Origin: Brachypterus glaber
Lineage: Eukaryota > Arthropoda > Insecta > Coleoptera > Kateretidae
Assembly (NCBI GenBank): GCA_958510825.1
Contig: OY294044.1
Location: 43,668,100-43,732,099, forward strand
Direction of reading: 5' to 3'
DNA length: 64,000 nucleotides
Shown here: piece after piece, positions 35,816 to 46,923 of the stretch
Position numbering within the stretch: the first letter of the stretch is position 1
Layout of the letters: each line of letters begins with the position of its first letter
The notes under the pieces: model-generated
Database searches by the model: none
What the model saw: only the letters and a program-made list of their open reading frames with translations
What the model was told of the DNA's origin: nothing
Made by a program: the position numbers and the translations under genes

Positions 35816-37138
35816 ATGCTTGAAAATTTTGCATGCGGCGCATATAATTTAATTTTTTTCAAAAACGAAAGAAAAATATATTTTGAACCATTTGTAGTTT
35901 TGGTGGATGCGTCGCATTTTTTTTAATTGGTGCAGTGGGAAAAAAGCTTAAAATAAACCCTGGAAAGCACTCAATTAAAAATAAATCTTTCTTGCTGAAG
36001 GCAATTTATTATACAATCGAAAAGGCTTAATAGATTTTTTTGCAAAAAATAGAATCTTGAAAACTTCTTTGATCAAATATTTAATTTTGTTAACCAAACT
36101 TTTGTAATAATGGTTTAATGAATGATTTCAATGATACAAAATAAAACTTTTTAATCACTTTAGTACAAACTAATAAATAAAATGTAAAAAGTATCCAGTG
36201 CAGACATAATCAATGTTACCAAAAAAATTGATAAAGTAGAGTAAACTTTCGAGACAAAGAATTTGCTAATAGCTTTTTATAATGTTCTATTAAAATTAAA
36301 AAAAGAACAGTTTAGAAGTACCAAATTTAAGCTCGCCAGTATTTAAAGAAAAATGGCGATATTTTTTATGTTGAGCGCGGCACTCTGAGGCAGTTGAATA
36401 AGGGTGTTTTAAAATATACTGGGATTATGTTTTTCAAAAATTGATTTTGATGTTGGACTTTATTATTTCTATTGATGAAAAAACAATCCAAAGTTAGTGC
36501 AGAAACATATTAAATAAAATTAGGATGCCGTAAGACGACTTGGCATGCTACAAGTACACTTATAGTCCAGTAATATTAGGATTTAGTTGAGGAAAAATTA
36601 TCCTATCTAAATTTTTGTGTACGCCTTCGTTTGTCATTATAAACATTGGGTGAAAAGTCCCCATGTGTGCCACGCAAGTTTAATTTTTTATTCTGCAATT
36701 AGTTGGCACATATGCGGTTTTTCGAGAATATCTTCGTCAGATTTGCAGTTATGCAAAAAGGACTTTTTTTTCGAGCATAATGTTTTCTACTGAAACATTC
36801 TGTAACTTTTTTTGAAATCTCAACCGCTTTCGCACTAGCGCTTTGTTAATTTACAGCGCGCATGAAATTGTTTAAACATGATTATTTTCAACGTGCAATG
36901 ACTTTCGCAAAAAACACGAGCGGATTTCTTAGACATATACTTCACTGCAAATTTACATGGAATTAAAAAAATATATATTTATCACTTCTATTTTTTTTTA
37001 ACTTTCGATATTTGAACTTTGTCGTCAATTTTCACACTTCGAACGTTAATTTTTTTTTCACTGCAAGATTTAAAGAGGGGTAAAATAAATATTGTACACA
37101 ACAACTTTTAAAATTCATGCATTTTCAGGGGAGCTACA

Positions 37139-38417
37139 TACAGGGTGGCCCAACTCTATTTACATAGTGATTTTCTCGACAACTAAAAGAGATAATCAAG
37201 TTCTGCAAAAACCACCTTAAATAAGACAACAATGTCTATAAAAAGTAGCCAAAAATAAAATCAACCCCTCAACTTTCTCTCCCAACTTACCCCTAAATTT
37301 ATTTTTTTAATGAAAATATTTTTTCGGTTGTTTTGGATAGAACTTGAACTTGAACAATGATATATTAAATTTGCTATTTTTAAGGTTGAAAAGGGTAAAA
37401 AATATTTAAAATCAACCTCCTGATTTCAACTATAATGGACAGCAAGTTTCCGAAAACTAAAAGACATCATCAGTTTCTGAAGAAGCCAGTTTAAATAAGA
37501 CAACAGTATATATAAAAAGTAACCAAAAAGTACATCTACGACTACACCACCTCCCACAACATACCCCTAACTTATTTTTTTTAAGTAGCTCCCCTATATT
37601 TTTTGGCTGCTTGGGCTTGCAAATACAATGGTGTATTATACTTTCTATTTTTAAGTTTAAAAAGTGGTAAAAAACGTTTAAAAACAACCCCCTATATCTA
37701 GGCAGTAATTTTCTCGAAAACTAAAAGAGAGGTAATTAAGTTTTGCAAAAACCAATGTCAATAAGACTATAAAATGTAGTAACAAATAAAATCTACCCCT
37801 CAACCTCTCTTAAAACTTTATTATCTCTTTTAGTTTTCGAGAAAATCACTGCCTATATAATATATATTAAATTATAGTTAGGGTCTGTGGTTGTTTTTAA
37901 ACGTTTTTTACCCTTTCTAAAACTTAAAAATAGCAAATATAATACACCATAGTATTTGCAAGCTCAAGGCCTATCCAAATCAACCAAAAAAATACAGGGG
38001 TGCTACTAAAAAAATTAAATTAGGGATAACTTATGGGAGGGGGTGTGCGAGTAGATTTACTTTTTGGCTACTTTTTATAGATATTGTTGTCTCATTTAAG
38101 GTGGTTTTTCAAGAACTTGAATCTCTCTTTTAGTTCTCGAGAAAATCGCTACATTGATAGAAATGTTGTAATATAGGCGCCAACCATATTTTGTAATATT
38201 CCATAGCATAAATATGTTATACAATACAACAACCAGTTGTAGAATTAAGAGGTAAGCAACATACAATTGTTATAAATACAACAACAAATGTTATCTTATG
38301 TCCTAGTTAGTACTATACTATAGTACAATTTGTGGTTGGCGCTTATATAACAATATGTTGTTGTATTAATAACGCTATTATTTTATCAGTGTATGTAAAC
38401 AGAGTTGGGCCACCCTG
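37139..38417. mobile_element. Palindromic TIR element at the palindrome centre
   Basis: Termini ACAGGGTGGCCCAACTCT and its complement lie next to TA. Inside, TTTTAGTTTTCGAGAAAATC-type blocks, CAACCCCCTATATC and CTAACTTATTTTTTTTAAGT each occur in both orientations. No transposase was found. Confidence 0.75.
38152..38391. mobile_element. Tc1/mariner-type MITE, 240 bp
   Basis: CATTGATA / TATCAGTG ends, TA at 38150-38151 and 38392-38393, with subterminal GGCGCCAACCA / TGGTTGGCGC pairing. The left half of the surrounding palindrome near 37170 shows the same site without it. Confidence 0.82.
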
Positions 38418-38548
38418 TATGTAGCTCCGCTGAAAATGCATGAATTTTAAAAGTTGTGGTGTACAATATTTATTTTACCCCTACTTTAAATCTTGCAGTG
38501 AATAATTAACGTTCGAAGTGTGAAAATTAACTTTGTTTAAAAATTCAA

Positions 38549-39374
38549 TCATCAATAGTTTGTTTGGGTCTTTAAGAGACAGGCGCAGCCTATGGCTCAT
38601 TTATCTAAAAAAATACTTAATCTGAATTGAAATTTGGGGCAGTGAGTCTATGCTCACTGATGCGAGTTGCATCTGTCATAATTTGGGGGGGAGTGAGTCT
38701 CTGCTCACTGATGCGATTTGCATCTGTCATAATTTGGCGCTGTGGAGTGGGTGGGAGGGGGATGGGGAGGGATGTGATAGGGAGAGGAGGGATGTGCGGG
38801 AGGAGTGAGACTATCTCACTGATGCTGGGAATGCATCTGTCCTGTATTAGTGGGTACCATTACTGGTTGAGGACGTTTTTGATCTTTTTGTGAGTGTTGT
38901 GTATTTCATGATCGTAATCTAGAAAGTTTGAAATGAGGGGGTTTGGGTGATCTAAATTGTCTTGTATAAAAGACGTGCTGTAGCGGATGATTTCCGTTTT
39001 TAGGAGGGGCATTTCGAGATCTCTGTGTATCTGGTTGTTCCTCATGAACCAGGGGGCATCGAGGCATATTCTGAGTGCCTTGTTTTGGAAGGCCTGAAGT
39101 TTTGCTGAGAGCGCTTTGTTAAGGGTGATTTTATTCCAGGCTGGGGCTCCGTAAAGAAGTACCGGCTTTAGGGTTTGGTTGTAGAGAAGAAGTTTGTTTT
39201 TAATGGATAGGGGACTCTTTCTGCCTATTAAGGGGTAGAGTTTGGAGAGGCGGCAATTTGCTATTTGGAGGGTGTTTTTGACGTGCTGATCCCACGTCAA
39301 GTTTTTGGAGATTGTAATGCCGAGGTATTTGGCATGGTTTTCCCAGTTAATGGGTTGGCCATTTAACTGAATGG
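38549..39374 (-). mobile_element. 5'-truncated Jockey-like LINE with 14-bp target duplication
   Basis: GTTTAAAAATTCAA occurs at 38535-38548 and again at 39375-39388, flanking the element. It is in minus orientation: coding part on the right, 3' UTR with GAGTGAGTCTCTGCTCACTG-type repeats on the left. Confidence 0.9.
38860..39373 (-). pseudogene. Reverse transcriptase C-terminal part of a Jockey-like LINE
   Basis: Read from about 39373 the frame gives PIQLNGQPINWENHAKYLGI, then TISKNLTWDQHVKN, the conserved YLG---D--L-W--H segment at the end of the RT domain. It continues with PLIGRKSPLSIKNKLLLYNQ, KPVLLYGAPAW (thumb motif), FQNKALRICLDAPWFMRNNQ and IHRDLEMPLLKTEI, all standard for Jockey/LOA-type ORF2 proteins. 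It ends at a stop at 38860. The endonuclease, the palm and the YADD motif are missing because the copy is 5'-truncated. The open frame of 170 residues without a stop suggests fairly recent insertion, consistent with the exact target duplication. Confidence 0.88.
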
Positions 39375-39620
39375 GTTTAAAAATTCAAATATCGAAAGTT
39401 ATAAAAAAAATAGAAGTGATAAACTATTTTTTTTTAATTCCATAAAAATTTGCAGTGAAGTGTATGTCTAAGAAATTCGATCGTGTTGTTTGCGAAAGTC
39501 ATTGCACGTTGCAAATAACCATGTTTAAACAATTTCATGCGCGCCGTAAATTAACAAAGCGCTAGGGCGAAAACGGTTGAGATTTCAAAAAAATTACACA
39601 GTCTTTTTTGTAGAGAATTT

Positions 39621-40164
39621 GGCAAACTAACATCTCTACTCTAAATTTCTCTACTCCCTAACATCCCTACTCCATAACATCCCTACTCCACAACAACTCT
39701 ACTCCGTAACATCTCTACTCCATAACATCTCTACTCCGTAACAACTCTACTCCACACTATATGCACTTTATTAGCCACTTAATAATAAATGAGCAGTTCA
39801 AAGAACAAAGAATCTTCTTCTTCTAGATTATTTTATTTTTTTCCTAGAAAACGTTTATCTTTAAATGTAAATCTAGAACAATCATTAATGAATTATTTTA
39901 AAAGCAACAATGACCGCGTACCCTTAACATGCACAGTAAGTAATTAATAAACTGAATTCATTTTTGACAGTGACTTTTTGACAAATATTCTTTTGAGTTA
40001 AGACAAGTGGCTAATCGAGTGTCTATAGTGTGGAGTAGAGTTGTTACGGAGTATAGATGTTATGGAGTAGAGATGTTACGGAGTAGAGTTGTTGTGGAGT
40101 AGGGATGTTATGGAGTAGGGATGTTAGGGAGTAGAGAAATTTAGAGTAGAGATGTTAGTCTGCC
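39621..40164. mobile_element. Foldback element with 8-bp target duplication
   Basis: It begins GGCAAACTAACATCTC and ends with the complement ...GATGTTAGTCTGCC. GAGAATTT occurs on both sides (39613-39620, 40165-40172). Each arm of about 160 bp is an array of ATCTCTACTCCATAAC-like 16-17-bp units. The 8-bp duplication suggests hAT, P or Merlin mobilisation; no transposase. Confidence 0.88.
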
Positions 40165-40429
40165 GAGAATTTTATCCAAACGACAAATTTTATAATAGGT
40201 CCTTTCTGCATAACTGCAAATCTGATGAAGATATTACCGAAAAACCACATATGTGCCGACTAAATGTAAAATAAAAAATTAAGCTCGCGTTACACACATT
40301 GGGACTTTTCACCCAATGTTAATAATAACAAGGCGAAGGCGTACACAAAAATGTTGACAGATGGCAATTTTTCCGTAACTACTGGTTTTTAAATTTAATA
40401 TAACTGGAGTATTATGTGTGGCACACCAC

Positions 40430-41270
40430 TGCTGTTTATACATATGTAGTATTTGTAGTCCATATAAGAGTCCATTTAAAGTTATTTTTTAGTGAATCAC
40501 TAAAAACTTTTGTTACTTGTAAAGCAATTTTAAAATAAGTTGAACTAGTTAAAAAAAAGAGAGGAAAAATTTAAAAAAATAAGGTTTATTTTCGTGGTAG
40601 ACGAAAATCTTATTACAAGTACGTGAGACTCTTCACGATAATGATCCAATCGAGTTATACTAGCTAGTTAATTTTTTACATGGTCTAGTTACTAACAGCC
40701 TTTCTCTCTAGGGAAATATTTCTGTATTAAATATTTACTTTCTTTACTTTTTATTAAAGTTGCGTACGAGGTTTGATCAAAAATAATTTGTTCTATGAAA
40801 ATTAAAAAACATATTAAAAGTCAATAGATTGGGGAAATAAGCTTATTTGATAACTAAAAACAAACCATGAATATAAGTAATGCTGCGCATTACATTTTAA
40901 ATTATTCACAGTAAATGGTATATTGCATTTTCCCAAAAAATTAATTTTCAAAAAAAAAAATTTAAAAAATACATGTTTTTTGAAAAAGCGAAAAAAAAAT
41001 TGAAAAAAAAAATAAAAAAACTTATTTTTTTTATTTTAATTTTCTTTTTGCTAAAAACGAAAAAATTTTGAAAAAAATTTTTTTGGAAAATTATAGTTTT
41101 TTTTAAAGTTCAACCCACCATAACTTTTTTGTTTTTGGGGGGATTACTTTTAGAATTGATTCTTACAATGAAAGTAACTTTTCCTAAAAGAGTTACGTTA
41201 ATCGAAATTTTGTTTCAGCTTTTTTCGATTTTTTTTTTAAAAAGTTTAACCCCCAAACCTTTTTTATTTT
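40430..41270. other. AT-rich intron DNA, no gene seen
   Basis: Poly-A and poly-T runs dominate 40920-41270; no feature with support. Confidence 0.55.
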
Positions 41271-41274
41271 TACT

Positions 41275-41470
41275 TTCAAAAATAATAGGGATCTTACCCA
41301 CGTAGAACTTGATTTTTCCTGAAAATCTCAAGTCGATCGGATTATTCGTTCGTGAGTTATCGTGTTCACAAAATTTTTGACATCAGACGGGCAGACGGAT
41401 AGACAGACAGACATTTGAAAAAAGGTGTTTTTTTCATGAAATAAAATTATATCCAAGAATTTCTTAAGCG
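41275..41470 (-). repeat. Dispersed repeat with GTCCGTC core, copy 4
   Basis: AAGTCGATCGGATTATTCGT, GTGAGTTATCG, CAGACGGGCAGACGG and TATCCAAGAATTTCTT in the reverse order of copy 1. Confidence 0.75.
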
Positions 41471-41618
41471 ATTATTATCCTTTTAGTTATAAAATAAACA
41501 AGATTTTTAGCAGTTAACAATTTTATTTAAACGTGCCACTCATCAAAAAGATTTTTCCAAGCGTCGCGACGCCTAGTTGCGAGGAGTCGCGAAATCTAAA
41601 TTTGTATTAATGGTTCAG

Positions 41619-41788
41619 GTCGCTTGCAAAACAACTTTACAATAAGGTGTTTCAAGAACGCTTTGAATTGGAGGCTTGTAATTCTGGCCAAAAGTTTTTT
41701 GCTACGATAAAAATCTCAACTCCAAAATTTAAGTATCTATGTCAAAGCGTTCTTGAAATATTGTAGTTTAAGTTGTTTTGCAAGCGAC
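41619..41788. mobile_element. MITE, 170 bp
   Basis: GTCGCTTGCAAAACAACTTT at the left pairs with AAGTTGTTTTGCAAGCGAC at the right; CAAGAACGCTTTGA / TCAAAGCGTTCTTG is the inner pair. Confidence 0.85.
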
Positions 41789-42179
41789 ATCGGCTATTAA
41801 TATGATTATAGTTAAGCTCTTTTCTACGACCTAGTTAGTATTTAGTGCTTATTTTATACCTGTTGACATGACAGCTGTCGGAAAGTGACAGTCAGCTGAT
41901 TTTACATATCTGCTTTCGGAAAACGAGTGAACGCAAACAGAAAATGCAGAATTATTAAAATTAATTTTAAGAACATTTTTGCGTTTTTTGGTCGGAGAAA
42001 AATAGTATACGCATATCGACGCAAACCTATTATAGTGTTTTTTTTAGGTTCGCGAACTCGCCGCGTAATATATTATTACAGAACATAATTATCTCTTAGA
42101 TTTTTTGAAAAATATCAGCTGGAATTTTTAAGTGGAACACTGTTTCATAAACACTCTGTATAAAGATAAATTTACTCAC

Positions 42180-42565
42180 CAATAAAAATCATTGCAGTTC
42201 GTAGGTGACCACAACTGACCATCCCAAACGTTCAAATAACTCCTACATATTTCTTGATCAGGCTGTTGCGGGTCCCAAGTGGACGCATGAAACTTCACAA
42301 TAGACAACCAGACTCGATACCTAGGGGGTGGCAAAATCATCCCCACGTGTCTCCAATCGGGATATCTGGGGGCCAAAGGCCTAAAAGGGACCGCAGTGGG
42401 GTTCACGGTAGCGTCGAGTCCTTGAAGATGGTAGAGACATGTAGTATTAGCAGGTAGAGAGTGTAGTGGGCTTTCCAGTATGCCCCGATTTGTTCCTCTT
42501 AGCCAAAATTCGCACTGGCGCTTTTGTTTTACAAATGTCGGGGTTTCTTTATCGACGAATTTTAC
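42180..42565 (-). CDS. CUB-domain protein, third exon (second CUB-like module begins)
   Basis: This exon is 386 nt, with acceptor CTTTTCAG/GTAAAA and donor TTTTATTG/GTGAGT. It starts in phase 0 and ends two bases into a codon that the next exon completes as Cys (TG/C). The translation runs VKFVDKETPTFVKQKRQCEF, then GILESPLHSLPANTTCLYHL, which is the first CUB strand pair with a Cys, a G-x-I/L-x-S-P element and an N-glycosylation sequon (NTT). It then has YRVWLSIVKFHASTWD, CRSYLNVWDG and SPTNCNDFY. The middle carries a proline-rich loop (about FRPLAPRYPDWRH) longer than in most CUB domains. Codons are GC-richer than the surrounding introns. I do not recognise the protein confidently; conserved insect multi-CUB receptors or co-receptors are the natural comparison set. 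Confidence 0.9.
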
Positions 42566-43009
42566 CTGAAAAGTGGAATTAGGAACATTATTACTAGGCC
42601 AATCAATATTTCTGATACAATATCTTATTAATTTTTTTTTAATGCGCAGTAACAGAAGCCGCCCACCCTAACTCATCTTAAAAACATATGGCTATGTAGA
42701 TAGATAGATAGATAGATAGACATTTATTGTTTCCGAAATGTCTACAATTTCATAACAAGACATTCAGTTTTATTTTAACTAAGTATCAGTACAAAAAAGG
42801 CTGAAAAAAAGAAAAAAAACGAAATAATTATACAAAATAAGTTTGTGTAGTAAAAAAAAAGAAAAATGTAGAAATATTAAAGTTACTCATTGCGGATGAA
42901 TGATCTTAGTCTGAGTGCACTACCAATATAGTTATAAAGTTCTTTAATACAATTGTAATTGACATTTTCTAGGATATACACCAGGCCCCATATAAAAAGT
43001 TCTTATCTG

Positions 43010-43289
43010 ATTATATGTTTATGTTTATGTTTTTATGTTTATTTTTAACCTCGTACTATTCTACTTAATTAAGCATCCCCTAAGTCCAGGACTTGTGTGG
43101 GCTAGTAGTAGAGGGAACCACCGGCTTTAATTGACTTTCGAACCAATATATCTAGGGAGTACGCCTTCGCCAAATTTCAATTATTAATTAACTGAAAAAG
43201 GCAATCGGCACCAGTGAGGTTTGAACTCACGATCATTAGCTCAGTGTCAATGCTATATCGATGCCTTAGACCGCTGAGCTAATCTCCCA
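43010..43289 (-). mobile_element. tRNA-derived SINE inserted in a LINE
   Basis: Read on the minus strand, the head has TTAGCTCAGCGGTCTAAGGC (A box) and GTGAGTTCAAACCTC (B box). The body matches the SINE at 34807. The 3' tail is (ATAAAC)n-like at 43010-43045. Confidence 0.88.
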
Positions 43290-43990
43290 TTAATATACAG
43301 GGCATTCCAACAGTAGATGCCAAAAAGTTTCTTTTTGGTGGAGGTTACAGCAAGTACATAGTTCTGAAGAGTCTAAGATGTAGATTGTTTTCTTAATTGT
43401 GAGTTTAATTATTTTATTCGTTAGTAGACGAAGCTGACTTATCAGCTTAGTTTTGTAAAGCGGAACTTTTAGCAAAAGGTAAGTTCTGGGACTTTAGTTT
43501 AAGCTAACATTTCGATAAATGTAGGAGTAGTTACTGACAGACAAACTGGTAGTATCAGACTGAAAAAGATATTTAGAATATCTCTCAATCAAACTGTTTT
43601 TATTTAATTTAGGTCTGTTGTAAGTTAAATGACCCCAAAGATCTAGCGCATTAATATTTTAAAAGTATTTTTTAATCTGCAATGCCCAGTTATACCTTAT
43701 GTCGGCTGTTCCAGATTCGGCTAAATGTAGCAGACGGTTGTAGCACAATTTGGGGTATTTATCATTGTCCATTTTTATTAATTTTTCAAGCCATGACAAA
43801 GAAGCTTTAAAGATACTTAATTCAAATTTGCATATGCCTGTTTCCAGACGTCAGTGGTCAGGGGTATTTTTTGGGGCTGAAAGAAGGCTGAAGAAGGAAT
43901 TTAAAAAATCCTAGTTGGACTCTTTCTAGGACATCGGGGTATCGGCAAACAGTGCACTAGAGTGCTTGCTACTATGTAAGCCATCTAAAT
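43290..43990 (-). pseudogene. Degenerate LINE ORF2 C-terminal region
   Basis: The clean portion (43290-43475) reads KLISQLRLLTNKIIKLTIKK and then SSELCTCCNLHQKETFWHLL, a C-x2-C type finger followed by H and C as in R1/Jockey/I-like ORF2 carboxyl ends. Upstream (higher coordinates) are fragments such as RYPDVLERVQLGFFKFLL and PLTSGNRHMQI, in several frames with stops, so the gene is dead. The family cannot be fixed without the RT palm. Confidence 0.7.
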
Positions 43991-44960
43991 CCTGCAGTCA
44001 AATCTCTCCGCCCATGTTTTTAAACTTTTACTTAGGACGCGAATTATGCTTCTCCTTTTGCGAATTTCATGTGTCATGTCATACCCCGAAAATCAGGACA
44101 TGAGTCAAAAACGTTGAAAATAAACTAGGAAACATACACAAACATGGATTATCGCTTGAGTGATATCGGCTCTTAAACCAACAGTAAATATAAAATTAAA
44201 AGGTATGTAAGACAATCTGCACATTGGCGCATTTTCTAAACGAGGAATGATGAGTTTTTTCCTTTTTTTATTCTGGTTCTCGTCTTATTGTCGATTTATT
44301 TATTTAACACTTACAATCTTATTTCTTTTATGTTTATTTTTAATATAATGGAAATTACTACACATCTAATGTCAGCAATATTAAAAAGGTGACTATATCG
44401 TTAATCACAAAAGTTTTGCCTTTTAAAAACTAAAATGGATTTTGCCAATTTACTTTGTATTTGACTGGATAAAATTTAAAACTTAAAATGCAATGATCCG
44501 CATCTGGTTTTCAAATATGTGTAGTCTATAGACTATGCCTTATTTCTCCTTTTACGATTTTCTGGCTGCGTGCCTAAACTCATATTATAAAGTTATTTTG
44601 ACTGGCCTATGCATACAAATCGAGTATGCTGTGAGATTTTATGGAGGATTTTACGATGTTACCTATATTTAAAATACCTGCAGCAAAGTTTTATAATTCA
44701 TGATATACTGCAGTGACTAAACGTAAATTTTATATTCTATACATAAAATTTTCATTCTAAAATATATAGTATTTTGCTCTCTAGTTATCTGGTAAAGCAC
44801 GGTTTAAAGTATTATTTACTGATCAATAAATTTTAGTATAGAAGTGTAAAAAAAGGTTTTTAGCATTTATATGAAAAAACAAGCCGTTATCCCCTTTGTC
44901 AAACATAGGAAAAGGTATATGAAAAGTTTTGCAAATGGACAAAAGATGAAACTGTATACT
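43991..44960. other. Intron DNA, no gene seen
   Basis: No exon pattern or repeat with clear borders. Confidence 0.5.
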
Positions 44961-45279
44961 TTCACTGCTAATAAAAACTTTTCGCAAAAAAAATGAACCG
45001 ACTTCTATCTCTCTAAAAAGTAAAAAATAAAAAATACTTAAGTCGGTGCCAATTTCACCATTCCCTAAATTAATTACTAACAATTATTTTTTTATTATTT
45101 TATTATTGTTTGCTGTAAAATTGGCACCGACTTAAGTATTTTTCATTTTTTACTTTTTAGAAGTGGGTTCATTTTTTTTGCGAACAGTTTTTATTTTTTA
45201 CTTTTTAGAGACACAGAAATTGTAGATTTGTAACGTAATCTAAACTAAATTATAGTTGACCTTCCATCTCCGCAAGTGC

Positions 45280-45316
45280 TGACGTCACAACGCACTGTTA
45301 GTGCGTTGTGACGTCA
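45280..45316. promoter_or_regulatory. Perfect 17-bp hairpin with a CRE palindrome in each arm
   Basis: TGACGTCACAACGCACT, three-base loop GTT, then the exact complement. Each arm holds TGACGTCA, the consensus CREB/ATF site. It lies in the segment unique to the left arm of the 3.6-kb element. The regulatory role is inferred only from the motif. Confidence 0.6.
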
Positions 45317-46400
45317 TTATCTTAAAGATAAATTTCTAAAAAATAAAAGTGATATTTTTATTTCAGCGCCCAAGATTCCAACCAACCTTATTTTATTTTT
45401 TATACTAAATAAAATTTGTTAAACTTTAAGCGTTAAGTAATAATCAAACAACGCCTTTTGGTAAAATCACAACATTTATCATTTTCTCTTGTTATTTTAA
45501 TATAACAGGTCCAGACAATCAAGTTTAGCGGCATTCAAAAGATTTTTAGTGTGCCGTAATATTTAAGTGACCCCTTGATCAAGTTATCCGGCTTATCCGA
45601 GTTATCCGATATTTCTCTAAAAATTTGGCTGGTAGTAGAACCGAATTAAGCTGTTTTTAAGTGAAATTGCGTTAAAATGATTAGATTTATTTAATTATCT
45701 GGCTTACTCGGCATTATCCGAGCGTCAAATTAAAACGGGACCACCTCATGAATGTCCTCTTAGAGTTGCAAAAAGTTTCATCAAATTCCGTTCATTCGTT
45801 CCAAAGTTATGCGGGAACAAACATAAAAAAAAACAAAGTCACACGTCGAATTAATAACCCCTTCCTTTTTGGAAGTCGGTTAAAAAGTAAGAAAGTTTTA
45901 ACCATACAATCTAATAAGTTCTTGGAAAATCCAACAAACGAAGTGTATTTAGAAACCAAGGTAAAATTTTTAATTCATAATGCTTGAAGAAAAAAGTTAT
46001 TCTCGGAGGTAAAGCAACTTTTTTTTGTTTCATTTATAGTTACCGTACTCGGTCCGCTTCGCTACGCTGCCCTCCTAAAGAGGAACGCGGCATGTACACC
46101 TTACACGTACGGATTTCGACCTTAGCATTATTTTACTACGGAGAATAACGGTATGTACCAATCCTAAGGAAATAAGCGGTAAGTGCACCGTCGAAGCTAC
46201 TTGCCGCGTTCTTTCTAGGTAAAAGTTTGGCATGGCTTTTAATTTTTTAATAAACGAAATAATACCTAAGTAAACTAACTATATTTATGCTTTTTAGGTA
46301 TTAAAAAATCTGTTAATTTCTGGTATCTATATTTAAAATAAAATTTAATCGAACGTATTATTCTTTTGTGCGTGCAAGTGAATATATATTTTTTAAAACT

Positions 46401-46481
46401 ATGTCATCTGAAGAGTTTTTTCTTGTACCTTTAAATCAACCGGTTCAAGTTTTTCCTGAAAATCTTACCTTAGAAGATGGT
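46401..46481 (+). CDS. Putative first coding exon of a small gene inside the 3.6-kb element
   Basis: ATG at 46401 opens 27 codons (MSSEEFFLVPLNQPVQVFPE then NLTLEDG) ending exactly at a consensus donor GGT/GTAAGT in phase 0. Codon composition is protein-like, acidic and without low-complexity bias, unlike neighbouring frames. The upstream sequence is A/T-rich, with AAAACTATG at the start. I do not recognise the protein. It may be a gene of the surrounding inverted-repeat element, or a host gene fragment captured by it. It lies on the strand opposite to the CUB gene, inside its largest intron. Confidence 0.5.
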
Positions 46482-46565
46482 GTAAGTTATTATTTATTTT
46501 AATAATTAAATAAACTAAAACATAAAATATTTTTTTTATTTTTTGTAATATAAATTTTTGATTCC

Positions 46566-46923
46566 TATATTATATTATATTATATTATATTATATTATAT
46601 TATATTATGTTATATTATGTTATGTTATGTTATGTTATGTTATGTTATGTTATGTTATGTTACGTTACGTTACGTTGCGTTGCGTTGCGTTGCGTTGCGT
46701 TGCGTTGCGTTGCGTTGCGTTACGTTACGTTACGTTACGTTACGCTACGCTACGCTACGTTACGTTACGTTACGTTACGTTAAGTTACGTTACGTTGCGT
46801 TACGTTACGTTACGTTACGTTACGTTACGTTACGTTACGTTACGTTACGTTACGTTACGTTACGTTACGTTACGTTACGTTACGTTATATTATATTATAT
46901 TATAATTATATTATATTATATTA
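46566..46923. repeat. Pentamer satellite with ordered variant blocks
   Basis: It is a 5-bp array of about 70 units that changes stepwise along its length: TATAT, then TATGT, TACGT, TGCGT, TACGT, TACGC, TACGT and back to TATAT. It fills most of the intron between the two putative exons. The long open frames across it (repeats of CYVML or RYVTL) are artefacts of the 5-bp period. Confidence 0.95.

Larger units (their letters stand above)
36550..40425. repeat. Large palindrome carrying three younger insertions
   Basis: The left outer arm (36550-37138) and right outer arm (38418-40425) are reverse complements once a LINE (38549-39374) and a foldback element (39621-40164) with their duplications are removed; the net right arm is then about 616 bp against 589 bp. 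The inner part (37139-38417) starts and ends with ACAGGGTGGCCCAAC / GTTGGGCCACCCTGT and is itself palindromic around about 37770, with a TA-flanked MITE (38152-38391) in its right half. Confidence 0.85.
42697..43990 (-). mobile_element. LINE 3' part with (TATC)n tail, interrupted by a SINE
   Basis: It is in minus orientation. The right part (43290-43990) contains YPDVLERVQ and LCTCCNLHQKETFWHLLLEC, the cysteine/histidine motif near the end of non-LTR ORF2. A SINE then interrupts it (43010-43289). The frame resumes to its left with ELYNYIGSALRLRSFIRNE and a stop near 42890. A 3' UTR follows, down to a (GATA)n tract at 42697-42721. Confidence 0.8.
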
